DNA from: Zancudomyces culisetae
Lineage: Eukaryota > Kickxellomycota > Harpellomycetes > Harpellales > Legeriomycetaceae
Direction: 5' to 3'
Assembly (NCBI GenBank): GCA_001969505.1
Contig: LSSK01000289.1
Span: 1 to 24,285 of the forward strand
DNA: 24,285 nucleotides
Shown here: positions 1 through 8,600 of the stretch, one piece after another
Numbering within the stretch: the first letter of the stretch is position 1
Layout of the letters: every line of letters starts with the position of its first letter
Notes under the pieces: model-generated
The model's database searches: none
The model's input: only the letters and a program-made list of their open reading frames with translations
Told to the model about the DNA's origin: nothing
Made by a program: the position numbers and the translations under genes

Positions 1-545
1 GCCTTCAAAATTGTCTCCGTCTCTGAGGAAAGTCGTTCGGTTATCGCTCCGCTCGGGGCTTGGCGCCCCGGAGCTCCCGCTCTCCGAAAGACTTTCCTCA
101 GTTCCGGCTCCGCTTCTGTCAGTGGGATCTCGTATCCCTTGCTGATTACTTGCCAGCACCAGCGGTCGATTTTCATTGACCGCCAAGCTGCTTGGAATTG
201 GGTCAGCCGCCCTCCAACTTTCTGTTTGTTGGGCTGTGAATCCGTGGCTGTTACTTTCTTGTCTACTGCCTTGTGGGTCTGGTTGTCCCTGTTGCTCCTG
301 TTGCTCCTGGCTTGTAGTATCTGGCTGTTCTGTAGCCTGTCTGTTGGGTTGTCTGCTGATTTTGCCTGGTGTTCTGCTGGGCCTCCATATTGCTTTGCGC
401 CTGTGCAGCGTATCGGCCTTGGTACCTTGTGTTGTTGGTACTTTGCTGCTGGCGCCCTGGAAAAAACGGCTTTCTTCTTCTTCCCACTGTCTTGCGCTTG
501 TTCATGAGTTCTGTTAGCTCTCCTTCTTCCATCAGCGGTTTGTTC
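1..545 (-). CDS. DIRS-like retroelement pol, N-terminal fragment (reverse transcriptase start), cut by window edge
   Basis: Read on the minus strand, a frame stays open from about 545 to the window edge, after a TAG at 546-548. It lies in the -1 frame relative to the gag-like ORF and overlaps its 3' end. Downstream of the gag stop it encodes VGGRLTQFQAAW, then a WCWQVISKGYEIPL-like segment (roughly 218-115). This resembles the start of the reverse transcriptase in DIRS/Ngaro tyrosine-recombinase retroelements, where VGGRL..F...W and GY.I.F/L are typical. The catalytic RT, RNase H and recombinase domains would lie to the left, outside the window. The first in-frame ATG falls inside the RT motif (WRSM), so expression probably needs frameshifting or splicing from gag. 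Assignment to DIRS rests on family knowledge of this short motif; intactness cannot be judged. Confidence 0.68.
24..100. repeat. Nested foldback (17-bp arms, one mismatch) inside the retroelement pol frame
   Basis: TGAGGAAAGTCGTTCGG at 24-40 pairs with the reverse complement of 84-100 (TGAGGAAAGTCTTTCGG), differing at one base. The 43-base interior is GC-rich and contains a second possible stem around 53-74 (GGGGC against GCCCC). The predicted RNA or single-stranded DNA structure would be stable. It lies in coding sequence, so it could be chance codon composition, a structural signal, or an assembly foldback near the contig end. Confidence 0.6.
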
Positions 546-1096
546 CTAGGCTCAATTAGCGTCTTTGGTTTCCCTGGCAGGTTGAGTCTGTGGTGCATGT
601 TTTCTATCCGCATTTGCGTTATTGTTGATGCCACGTCTGCTAATAGCGTTCTCACTGTGTTTACCACTGTTATAGCTTCTTCCATTTCCTGTGTGGCCAT
701 TCCTGCTTGTAATACGTTGTGCACGTAATTATCGATTGGCCGTGTGATTTGGGCCAATGAACCTTGAATTTGGTACAGATATGTATCTGACCTTTTTACG
801 GCAATTCCTGCCGTTTCATTTATTGGTGGTGGGATATAATTCATCCCTTTTGTCTTAGTGTAACCATAAATGATCTCCTTTCGCTCTTCCTCTTCTAATG
901 GCGTTCTGAAGAAATCATCCGTAATTGATGGTAACACCAATTCTAATTCATTGTACACAGACAATTCTTGTACCACCTGCCTACTCGTGATGTGAGGGTC
1001 TTCTGTCTGATTGACCTCTTCTCTTACTCTAAGTAGCGTGGCTACCTGATCGGATAATTCCTGAATTTTTCTGTTTAGGTTCTCTTCCTGGCTCAT
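263..1096 (-). CDS. Gag-like ORF of a DIRS-type retroelement
   Basis: This ORF encodes 277 aa with an ATG at 1096 and a TAG stop at 263-265. The N-terminus (about residues 4-30) is a charged, heptad-like helix that could be a coiled coil. The middle is helical with no recognised catalytic motif. From about residue 195 the protein becomes basic and Gln/Asn/Thr-rich (KRKTVGRRRKPFFPGR, then many Q, N, T, G), as expected of a nucleic-acid-binding Gag tail. There is no CCHC zinc knuckle, which DIRS Gags also lack. The call depends mainly on position: the reverse-transcriptase frame starts immediately downstream and overlaps it. The segment is clearly more GC-rich than the flanking DNA, consistent with an inserted element. 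It could instead be an unrelated hypothetical protein, but the overlap with pol argues against that. Confidence 0.68.
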   Translation of the reverse strand: MSQEENLNRKIQELSDQVATLLRVREEVNQTEDPHITSRQVVQELSVYNELELVLPSITDDFFRTPLEEEERKEIIYGYTKTKGMNYIPPPINETAGIAVKRSDTYLYQIQGSLAQITRPIDNYVHNVLQAGMATQEMEEAITVVNTVRTLLADVASTITQMRIENMHHRLNLPGKPKTLIEPRNKPLMEEGELTELMNKRKTVGRRRKPFFPGRQQQSTNNTRYQGRYAAQAQSNMEAQQNTRQNQQTTQQTGYRTARYYKPGATGATGTTRPTRQ

Positions 1097-1612
1097 TTTG
1101 TCGCTTTTACTAATTTATTTTACTCAAATTTGTAATATTCTCACTATTTTAATTCCTTAAGGTTAAAGTTTACCTAATGCGAAGAAAAAAATGATAAGGG
1201 ACATCAACACTAGGTTGAAGCACTATTTAAGCATAGTTAAATTTATTAAATTTATTAATTTAATTCTAGCTTTGAAAGTTTCGATCTAGACCCAATAAAA
1301 TGATACACACATATGATACCACTCTGAGGATAATATTGTGCATTGGGAAAAGGCCAAGACCAACCAAGATTCATTTCCAAAGAGATTGATGCTATTGCCA
1401 TAGTTTTAAATGCATGTGAATTATATAATCAATCAAATATATTTCATATTTTATATACCAATGTTTGTGTTAAAGACGATGGTTTTTTACAACGTTTATA
1501 TATAAACGGTCAAATATGCCTTACACACGGACCCAGTAACTATGAATAGATAGAGTTAAATGATATACATAACACATAATTAAATAATATATCAAAATAC
1601 AACTAATAAATA
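1097..1612. other. AT-rich region between the retroelement and the small membrane-protein gene
   Basis: This holds the retroelement leader or flank and the upstream region of the plus-strand gene at 1613. No ATG-initiated ORF of convincing length is present. Short open stretches occur in two plus frames between about 1306 and 1549 (one ends as NYE-stop at 1549, without an ATG at its start). They may be decayed coding sequence or chance. No tRNA or clear terminal repeat was seen. Confidence 0.5.
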
Positions 1613-1969
1613 ATGGATAATACTGGAGATCTTCAACTACCACAGCAGAACGAGATAAAATATCATGGTCTGCTTTCACCTCTCAGCATACTCGGTTTTC
1701 TCGTTCCGATAGGTATCAATTTGATAGGAATATTATGTGTCATCATCTATTACATTACTGACAATGTTCAATTCAGATCTGTTGCATTGGTTATTCTTAT
1801 GGTGGAGGTGGGTTACTCTGTTATATTTATATCCGTTGCCGTATTTCTAACATGTTGTCGAAATAAAACGCAGTACACTATCCCAAGACACTGGAAATCG
1901 TTAATAATTCTATTTGTTGCATTGAGTGCAGCAAACGCTATAATAGTTAATATTGCAATGAGACGATAA
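1613..1969 (+). CDS. Small three-helix membrane protein, hypothetical
   Basis: This ORF encodes 118 aa from ATG in an A-rich context (AATAAATAATGG) to TAA; it is intronless. I do not recognise the family. About 20 polar residues come first, followed by three hydrophobic segments that look like membrane spans: roughly residues 21-48 (LLSPLSILGFLVPIGINLIG), 56-82 (VALVILMVEVGYSVIFISVA) and 94-114 (LIILFVALSAANAIIVNIAM). A short basic loop with a Cys pair (LTCCRNK) separates spans two and three, and the C-terminus is MRR. It lies between a retroelement and AKR1 on the same strand as AKR1, with 251 bases between them. It may be a lineage-specific gene. The length and three regular hydrophobic blocks favour a real gene over chance, but no homology was recognised. 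Confidence 0.5.
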   Translation: MDNTGDLQLPQQNEIKYHGLLSPLSILGFLVPIGINLIGILCVIIYYITDNVQFRSVALVILMVEVGYSVIFISVAVFLTCCRNKTQYTIPRHWKSLIILFVALSAANAIIVNIAMRR

Positions 1970-2220
1970 TAATTAACATATTTTGATAACTTTTTTTTTT
2001 AATGATAGAGTTAACTATTACTTTTTACATACTGTTTTTTACTTAATTCTTATTTATATACATTAATACTGTAGACATATTTTGCTATATTTGCGTTTTT
2101 AATCAAAGAATCAATTAACTTGTTTACTTGTATTTTCAATTACATTATTTTTTTTTGTTAAATGAAAAAAATGAAGCCAAAAAAATCTAAACAATAGAAA
2201 AAAATAGCCAAATTTATAGC

Positions 2221-5200
2221 ATGAAGAGTATAGCTGAAACAACAAAACTAGACGTTTTTTCAATTAGTAAGGAGAGTAGCAGCAACAACAAAAATAGTAT
2301 AAATAATAAAATTACAAGAAATAAGCAGAACGAGGCTGCAGATAAATTAATTGGGCGCCTCAAAATCAACAGAAATATAAACATTCTAAACAACGATTCA
2401 GCGAGTGCTCGATCAGATACCAACATTGGTGGGATGAATACCCGTAATGACAACAACACTGGTAGTGGTAGTGGTAGTAAAGAGATAACAGGAAAGGAAT
2501 CACACATAGAGTTGCAGAAATTGGATAGGAATACTGGTAAGGAAAGGGAACAAGAATCTATGAATGCGCGAGCTGACGGGGAAAGCAGTCAGGATCCAGT
2601 GAAAATGACGTACAGTGCAGTGACAGCTGGTACAATGGATATCTGGCGAGCAGCGCAGGTCGGTGATATATTTGCAATCGAACATAACATAAAATATGGA
2701 CAAAAGGGTGGGGTGAAAATAGTAGCAAACAGTAGAGATGAGGGGAATTGTACACCGCTGCATTGGGCTAGTATTAACGGACACCTGAATGTGGTGAAAT
2801 TACTGATTGAAAAGTACAATGTCAAGTATTACGAGAGAGGAGGAGAAATGAAAGCACCGCCTATATTTTGGGCTTGTAGGCAGTTGCAATTTGGGGTGTT
2901 TAAATATTTTTTTGGGCTATACAGTAAGGACAGTGGTAGTCTTGATATTAAAAAGACCGAAAACATGAAGAAAACAAAAACGGGATCGGGTTTTAGCGAA
3001 AGAGATAATACTATTATGAAATCCCCAAAAGAAGGTAATAATCAACAACAAACGGAGGAAGAAGGTGAGGGTAAACGACAAGAAAAACAATACAACATAA
3101 AGGAAAACGATATTTTAGAAGAGTTGGCGATAACTAAGGTTGTGGACGATGGTGGGTATACAATCCTACACGTGGGTGTGCATTCCAACTCAAACCTTAT
3201 GGTTTTGTACATAATACTAGCAGTGATAGCGCAGTATGGCGAACATGCGGTTATGGATTTGTTAGAGCAAGGTGACAATAACGGGATTACACCACTAATG
3301 TGGGCGGCGTATTCGGGAAGTGAAGAAATAACAGCTACAATATTACGGTTTTACGGGGCATATAAACCACCAGAGTATGTCAAAAAGTATGTGAACAAGC
3401 AGGATAGCAGTACTGGGAAGACAGCATTGCATTATGGAATGGTTAAAATGGATATGGGCGTTATAGGCCTGTTACTTACCAATGGTGGTAATTTAGACAT
3501 TCCAGAGTATTCTGTATTGCCAGTGGAAGATGGAAGTGTTGGTGGTAACGCACACGTGGGCATTCGAGGTAAAACGGCGAGACAAGTAGCAGTAGACTTT
3601 GGAATAATCAAACAAGTAACAAGTGTTGAAAAGCGGGTGCGAGAAATGGCCAAGGACAAAGTTCAAATATTCGGGACTTTGAGAAAAGCATTTGTGAGTC
3701 TATCCAGATCCAGGCTTACCTCTGGGCTCATACACTCATCAGCTGATAGACGGATACACATTCCTGCGTTTATGTCGATGGGTGTGTCAAAGAGAAAAGT
3801 ACTTACAACACTAACACCAATGGTATTTGTTCCGCTAGCTATAAAGGCGCTATCTGTGTACCCGTGGTACATTGGTTTGGTGATGTTTTCTGCGATTAAT
3901 GCTACAATGGTGACATTGGTGACCAGATATATTTTGAAGGTAGATTATTCTAATTCGCTCAAGACAAAGGCCGGGATTCCTCCACTACAGCCGCAGTCAG
4001 ATATGGGGATGGATGAGGGAGTATCGGGGCTTGGAGCTGGTGGTGGAGCTGGTAGCAACATAGAAATGCTGAAAAGTCCATTTTATGCGAGCATATTTGT
4101 AGTTTCATATTTTATGGATGTGTATACATGGATCAGGTATATAGTACTGGGGAAATATATTAGTGTTGGTGGAACTACAACAGATGTGATGGTTATGCGG
4201 ATAGCTAATTTAGTGATTGCGGTTGCAGTAGTAGTGACTGGATATACATACAGCAAGTTGGTGTATTTTGGTGATCCTGGGTATTTGCCCAAGATTCAGC
4301 TAGGCAGCAACACTCCCATCACCGACACAACTAACAACAGCAATTATGAAAATATCAGTGGCAATATCAACAGTGGTGGTATGGGTGCTAGCAACAGTAA
4401 CATTGGTAGTCGAAACATAAATGTCGATGTTATTACCAGGCAACAACTTCACCAGATAGTAGAAAATCGAATAAACAAGTTGATAGACCATGGAATGTAC
4501 AACGCATCCAATTTCTGTAAGACTTGCTTGATTATACGACCACTACGATCTAAACATTGCAAGATCTGTGACCGGTGTATAGTGAAGCTCGATCATCATT
4601 GTCCATGGACTTGTGGGTGTATTGGATATAACAATTCGCGGGTATTCATGTTTTTTGTGGTGGCGATATTGTTGTGTGGCTGGGGATTTGTCTTTGCGAC
4701 ATCATACTATCTGGGTCGAATGTATGATGTGGTTTATGAAGTACCAGGAGGATCAATGATGGGAATGGTGTCCGCCAACAGTGATAGACATGACGAAAAT
4801 GTTGGTTTTGCATCTGAAGGGTATTGTTATTTGTGGGGCAAATACGTGTGCGGGTTGTTTCAAGACTATGCGGCTAGTTGGATGATATACACGACCATCT
4901 GGACAACTATTATGCTTAGCTGGGTGATTATTTTGTTGTTTGTACAACTCTATCAAATTGCAATTAATATGACTAGTGCAGAACAAATCCATCGCGACAA
5001 AAATGTTCAAAACAGAAAAAATAGATTGATTCCTAAGTACCTAACCAGTAAATTTGCCACTACAACCAATAAATCCAACCTTTACTCGAAAGTTGATACT
5101 GGTCTCAATGTAAATGCCAACTTTGACAACGATAATGAGGGCGGTGATGGTGATGGTGATGGTGATGGCGATGATGATAACAGAAGAATAAGGAGCGAGC

Positions 5201-5568
5201 GCCAAAGAGGTGGTAGTGCGTTCAGCAGACTTTTCCCCTTATTGACAAGGCAGTTCAATGGCAGTAACAGTAAAAACAATGGTAATAGAAGTGATAGCAG
5301 CGGGTATAGAGGATACAAGTACCAAAGAATGGGCATGTCCAACGCTGACCATTTCCAGCGTTTTGGTGGGGATGAAGAGGATTTCAAAAATAATCCGTAT
5401 GATTTGGGCATTTTAACAAACTGTTGGAGATATTGGAATGGCGACGAGGAAGAATATAGGTTGTTGTCGCAGCACGATGGTTTGTTTGAAGATTCGCTTT
5501 TGTTTATAAGCAGTAATAGCAAGTCAACTGCTGCAAATACTAATGGAAACGTGTCTGATCTAGTTTAG
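2221..5568 (+). CDS. AKR1: Ankyrin-repeat DHHC palmitoyltransferase (Akr1 family)
   Basis: This intronless ORF encodes 1115 aa. Akr1 enzymes are Golgi-membrane S-acyltransferases; yeast Akr1 palmitoylates Yck casein kinases, for example. Order of domains: a polar Ser/Asn-rich N-terminus (1-135); ankyrin repeats starting near 139, 177 (CTPLHWASINGH), 211, 312, 355 (GITPLMWAAYSG) and 399 (GKTALHYGM); transmembrane spans near 530-575, 619-643 and 657-685; a DHHC cysteine-rich domain (about 766-815) with C-x2-C, HC-x2-C-x2-C and catalytic DHHCPW at 791-796; spans near 808-832 and 886-916; then MTSAEQIH (917), at the place of the family TTxE motif. The protein is longer than the 764-aa yeast Akr1 because of charged and Asn/Gly-rich inserts, including one of about 70 residues between ankyrin repeats 3 and 4 and an acidic Gly-Asp run near 975-986. 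The active site is canonical DHHC, whereas yeast Akr1 has DHYC. Confidence 0.93.
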   Translation: MKSIAETTKLDVFSISKESSSNNKNSINNKITRNKQNEAADKLIGRLKINRNINILNNDSASARSDTNIGGMNTRNDNNTGSGSGSKEITGKESHIELQKLDRNTGKEREQESMNARADGESSQDPVKMTYSAVTAGTMDIWRAAQVGDIFAIEHNIKYGQKGGVKIVANSRDEGNCTPLHWASINGHLNVVKLLIEKYNVKYYERGGEMKAPPIFWACRQLQFGVFKYFFGLYSKDSGSLDIKKTENMKKTKTGSGFSERDNTIMKSPKEGNNQQQTEEEGEGKRQEKQYNIKENDILEELAITKVVDDGGYTILHVGVHSNSNLMVLYIILAVIAQYGEHAVMDLLEQGDNNGITPLMWAAYSGSEEITATILRFYGAYKPPEYVKKYVNKQDSSTGKTALHYGMVKMDMGVIGLLLTNGGNLDIPEYSVLPVEDGSVGGNAHVGIRGKTARQVAVDFGIIKQVTSVEKRVREMAKDKVQIFGTLRKAFVSLSRSRLTSGLIHSSADRRIHIPAFMSMGVSKRKVLTTLTPMVFVPLAIKALSVYPWYIGLVMFSAINATMVTLVTRYILKVDYSNSLKTKAGIPPLQPQSDMGMDEGVSGLGAGGGAGSNIEMLKSPFYASIFVVSYFMDVYTWIRYIVLGKYISVGGTTTDVMVMRIANLVIAVAVVVTGYTYSKLVYFGDPGYLPKIQLGSNTPITDTTNNSNYENISGNINSGGMGASNSNIGSRNINVDVITRQQLHQIVENRINKLIDHGMYNASNFCKTCLIIRPLRSKHCKICDRCIVKLDHHCPWTCGCIGYNNSRVFMFFVVAILLCGWGFVFATSYYLGRMYDVVYEVPGGSMMGMVSANSDRHDENVGFASEGYCYLWGKYVCGLFQDYAASWMIYTTIWTTIMLSWVIILLFVQLYQIAINMTSAEQIHRDKNVQNRKNRLIPKYLTSKFATTTNKSNLYSKVDTGLNVNANFDNDNEGGDGDGDGDGDDDNRRIRSERQRGGSAFSRLFPLLTRQFNGSNSKNNGNRSDSSGYRGYKYQRMGMSNADHFQRFGGDEEDFKNNPYDLGILTNCWRYWNGDEEEYRLLSQHDGLFEDSLLFISSNSKSTAANTNGNVSDLV
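5142..5178 (+). repeat. GGTGAT microsatellite coding an acidic Gly-Asp run in AKR1
   Basis: Imperfect tandem GGTGAT units encode a Gly-Asp run followed by Asp residues in the cytosolic C-terminal tail of the palmitoyltransferase. The repeat is in frame and probably length-variable between strains. Confidence 0.8.
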
Positions 5569-5692
5569 TTTAGCTTAATTTAGCTTAGTTTTCGTTTGAC
5601 TTATTTAGTTCCTCCTCAACTCACAAACAAATTCTATTATTTAAACATTTAATCATTGTTATAGATTAGTGGCGAAAAAAAAAAGTTGGACC
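5569..5692. terminator. Short convergent 3' region between AKR1 and SCC2
   Basis: Only 124 AT-rich bases separate the two stop codons. The stretch begins with tandem TTTAGCTTAATTTAGCTTAG-like units just after the AKR1 stop and includes a run of nine A at 5675-5683. The polyadenylation signals of both genes must lie here or inside the opposing gene, so the 3' UTRs probably overlap. Confidence 0.5.
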
Positions 5693-8600
5693 CTAGTTAT
5701 ATAAGAATAAAGAGAGATCAGAAAATAGCTGAATAAATAGACTGCGCTGTTTGGTGCCGTCGGCATTATTGACAATTGGAGCAATTGCAAATGGCCAGAG
5801 ATCGTTCCATCCCAGGTAATATCTACAATTGTTTTTGTCTTTATCATCCTTGACTGTATTTTCATTTTTGTTTGAGTTTTCATGAGAATTCTCGTCACTT
5901 TCGTCATCAGAATAGTTGGTTTTCCCACCAGCACTGTTGAAGTTTGAATTGTAACGGATTAAAGAGTGGATGTTAACAAATGATGAGTTGTAATTAGGTA
6001 TAGAAGACCCAAATACTCCTGAAGCCCAAGCACTACCACCGCCACTACCATAATCAAACGTATTCAGCGAACTGAGTTGTGCACATTTATTTTCGGGAAT
6101 CTTGTATACACTCTTTAGTGTTTCTCTAGTCAATAAAAAGATTCCAACACAAACCGAGCAAAAAATATCATGGCAATCAATTGCTTCCCCAAGATCATTA
6201 TTATCTGCCACCATTTGTTGTAAATTTGAGTCTAGATAGTTGTTTTTGTTTTTGTTCTTGTGTTCATTTGAACTTGTCTTTTGGAGTTTAAATGTAGATG
6301 CAGTTTCAAATTTTGCAAGAATCGGATATCCAAAATCCACCACCAATTTTGTCAACATGGAAATAGTAAACAAGACCTGATCCAGATTGGAGTATTTGAA
6401 AAACAGCATGTTCTCACAAATAAACCTGATAAACTGCACCTTATTATAGTACTCGTCGTAAATTCCAATATTTTCAAAGTCATCTTTAGGTTCACTTTCA
6501 TTTTCGTCTTCATCTCCATCTTCATCATTATATGTGGTTGGTTCCAATGATGGTAAAAGCAGAGGATGGCAATGGTTGAACAGGAGCATCTTTATAAATC
6601 CGTACACAAGCTGGTTCGTGTCAAGATCATGGCTATTACCACCATATCCCCCAATGCTCTGTCTTTGGCTGTTTCTAGCTGGAGCGTATGGGTTACTAGA
6701 TCGTGATGAGGAGTCCTGCACACTGTTTACTCCACCACCACCACTGTTACCACTATTATTGTTACTATTACTATTGATCAGAGTAGATAAAAGGGGTTGC
6801 AATAGCGATTCAAATAAATTACTTTCACGGTTGTAATAATATCCTTTTACCAACTTGACTCTACCAACTCTGCAACTACGTTCATTTCCAGATTTTGTAG
6901 CATTTAAATATTGAGAAATCGAAGAAACTGGTGAATAAGGCAGCAGAAATTCATAAACATACAACACTGCCGACGAATCGTTCGAATGAATAAATGATTC
7001 ATACTTTGTGGCCAATTCATAATACACAACCTTGGCCAGCTTCGCAATTTTTAGACTACTAGGATCGCTACTACCCAAACCTTGACAATAGCTGTAAATA
7101 GCCAATAAAACACAAGTGCAGCGTAATGGGTGCACTAACCCTTGTTGAATAACTTCTCTAATGAAAAAGAGGCCCGCAGCAACTATGCCCATTGCAGTAC
7201 CACTCATACTAGTGATGGTGTGATATCTTTGGATATCCATAATTATGTTGTCAAGATAAGTCTGCACCAGCGAGGCACACGATGCTACTATATTGTTGCT
7301 GACATCATCCTTTCCTACCAACACCTTGGCACTAACAGTATTTCCATCACAATTAACATCACCACCACCACCGCTGTTGTTGTTGTTGTTGTTGTTGTTG
7401 TTTCTATTGCGATCACTACTTTGCGATTCTCCCATTCGGGTCTTGGATTTCAACTGCTTCAGCCTTGCTGTGGATTCGTTTTGCTCTTGGCTCTGTAACT
7501 GCTGCAACTTGTTGTCGTAATGCCTCAATATCTTTGTTATATTTTTGAGAACCACAATTTTTAACTTGACAAAGTTATCAATACTGCTCTCATCTCTGGT
7601 GTCAACATCATTGCCTACCAAATCGGGTTTACAAAGAATCTCTTCATAAACGCACGAACGAACAATTGGATCCATCATTATAAGCTGTGGGTGGTTTAGC
7701 TGCAGCTCCCCAATCATCTGTAGACTTGCCATTTTTATCCCAACTATACCATCGCCTTCTGAACTACTACATGTTGGTTGTGGAAGTTTTGACACAAACC
7801 CGCCGAGTAGATAAACTAATTCGATGCCTATTCCCCTTTCATTGCCCATTTTCTTCACGCTATTGTTGCTGGTTTTAGTGTTATCAGCATCATTTCTTTC
7901 ACCACAGGAACTTTTTTCAGGTTCGGGTGGAGGTTGTGGCAAAGACGGGGCTATATTTACTACCTGCTGCTCGTCTATATCTTCAAAGTTCTTAACTAAT
8001 AAACTAGTCAGGATAATGAGCCTGATTATAGTGCTAGGTCTACTATCACCAACCATCATGGTAGTCGTGTCTCGGTCATCATTATCCGTACAAACACGGA
8101 CCTGGTATTGCGATTGGAGCCGAACTAGCCTGGCCAGGCATGAATTCAGCAATTTATAGAACCTGCTTACATTGCGGGCTGCTCGAGTTTTTACTTTGAC
8201 AATTCGACAAAACAGCTGGATTGCTGGCATCAGTACACGCTGTGGACTGTTCTGCATCAGCAAGATCATTTGTTTCTCGGCGCGCTCAAAGAATTCTAGT
8301 CCAACATTATTCATGCTTTTGATTACGTTGGAGTATATCTTTAGTGTTATTTCTAGCTTTTGTTCGTCATCATCATCATCATTGTTGTCGTCCTTTTCAT
8401 CGTCATCGTCATGATTGCTACTGGAATTGTGTTCTCGACCTTCATTTTCAAGTCCACTTCCCAACTCTTGGCCTTTTCTTTCCTTTTTCAGCTTGGTGCT
8501 GTTGTTACCAACAACAACAATAGGAAGAAGAGCTGCAATTGCTCCTACCTGCTTTTCACATATCTTTGATAACACAAGAACGAGCTCTAAGGCTCTTCTC

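Larger units (their letters stand above)
1..1096 (-). mobile_element. Partial DIRS-like (tyrosine-recombinase) retrotransposon, 5' part
   Basis: Gag-like and RT-start frames overlap in the order gag to pol on the minus strand, and the element runs off the left edge. Its 5' boundary lies somewhere to the right of 1096. No terminal inverted repeat or target-site duplication could be recognised in 1097-1340, so the right limit given is only the gag start codon. The GC-rich block against an AT-rich flank marks it as foreign to the local background. Confidence 0.65.

Noticed and set aside
139-728. Plus-strand ORFs opposite the retroelement gag
   Set aside because: They are shadows of the minus-strand gag and pol frames: Cys/Leu/Ser-rich translations from complementary codons, partly with TTG starts and no domain.
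5082-5522. Minus-strand 146-aa ORF inside AKR1
   Set aside because: Its Ser/Pro/Leu runs are the antisense of the Asp/Gly/Asn repeats of AKR1; it has no independent signature.
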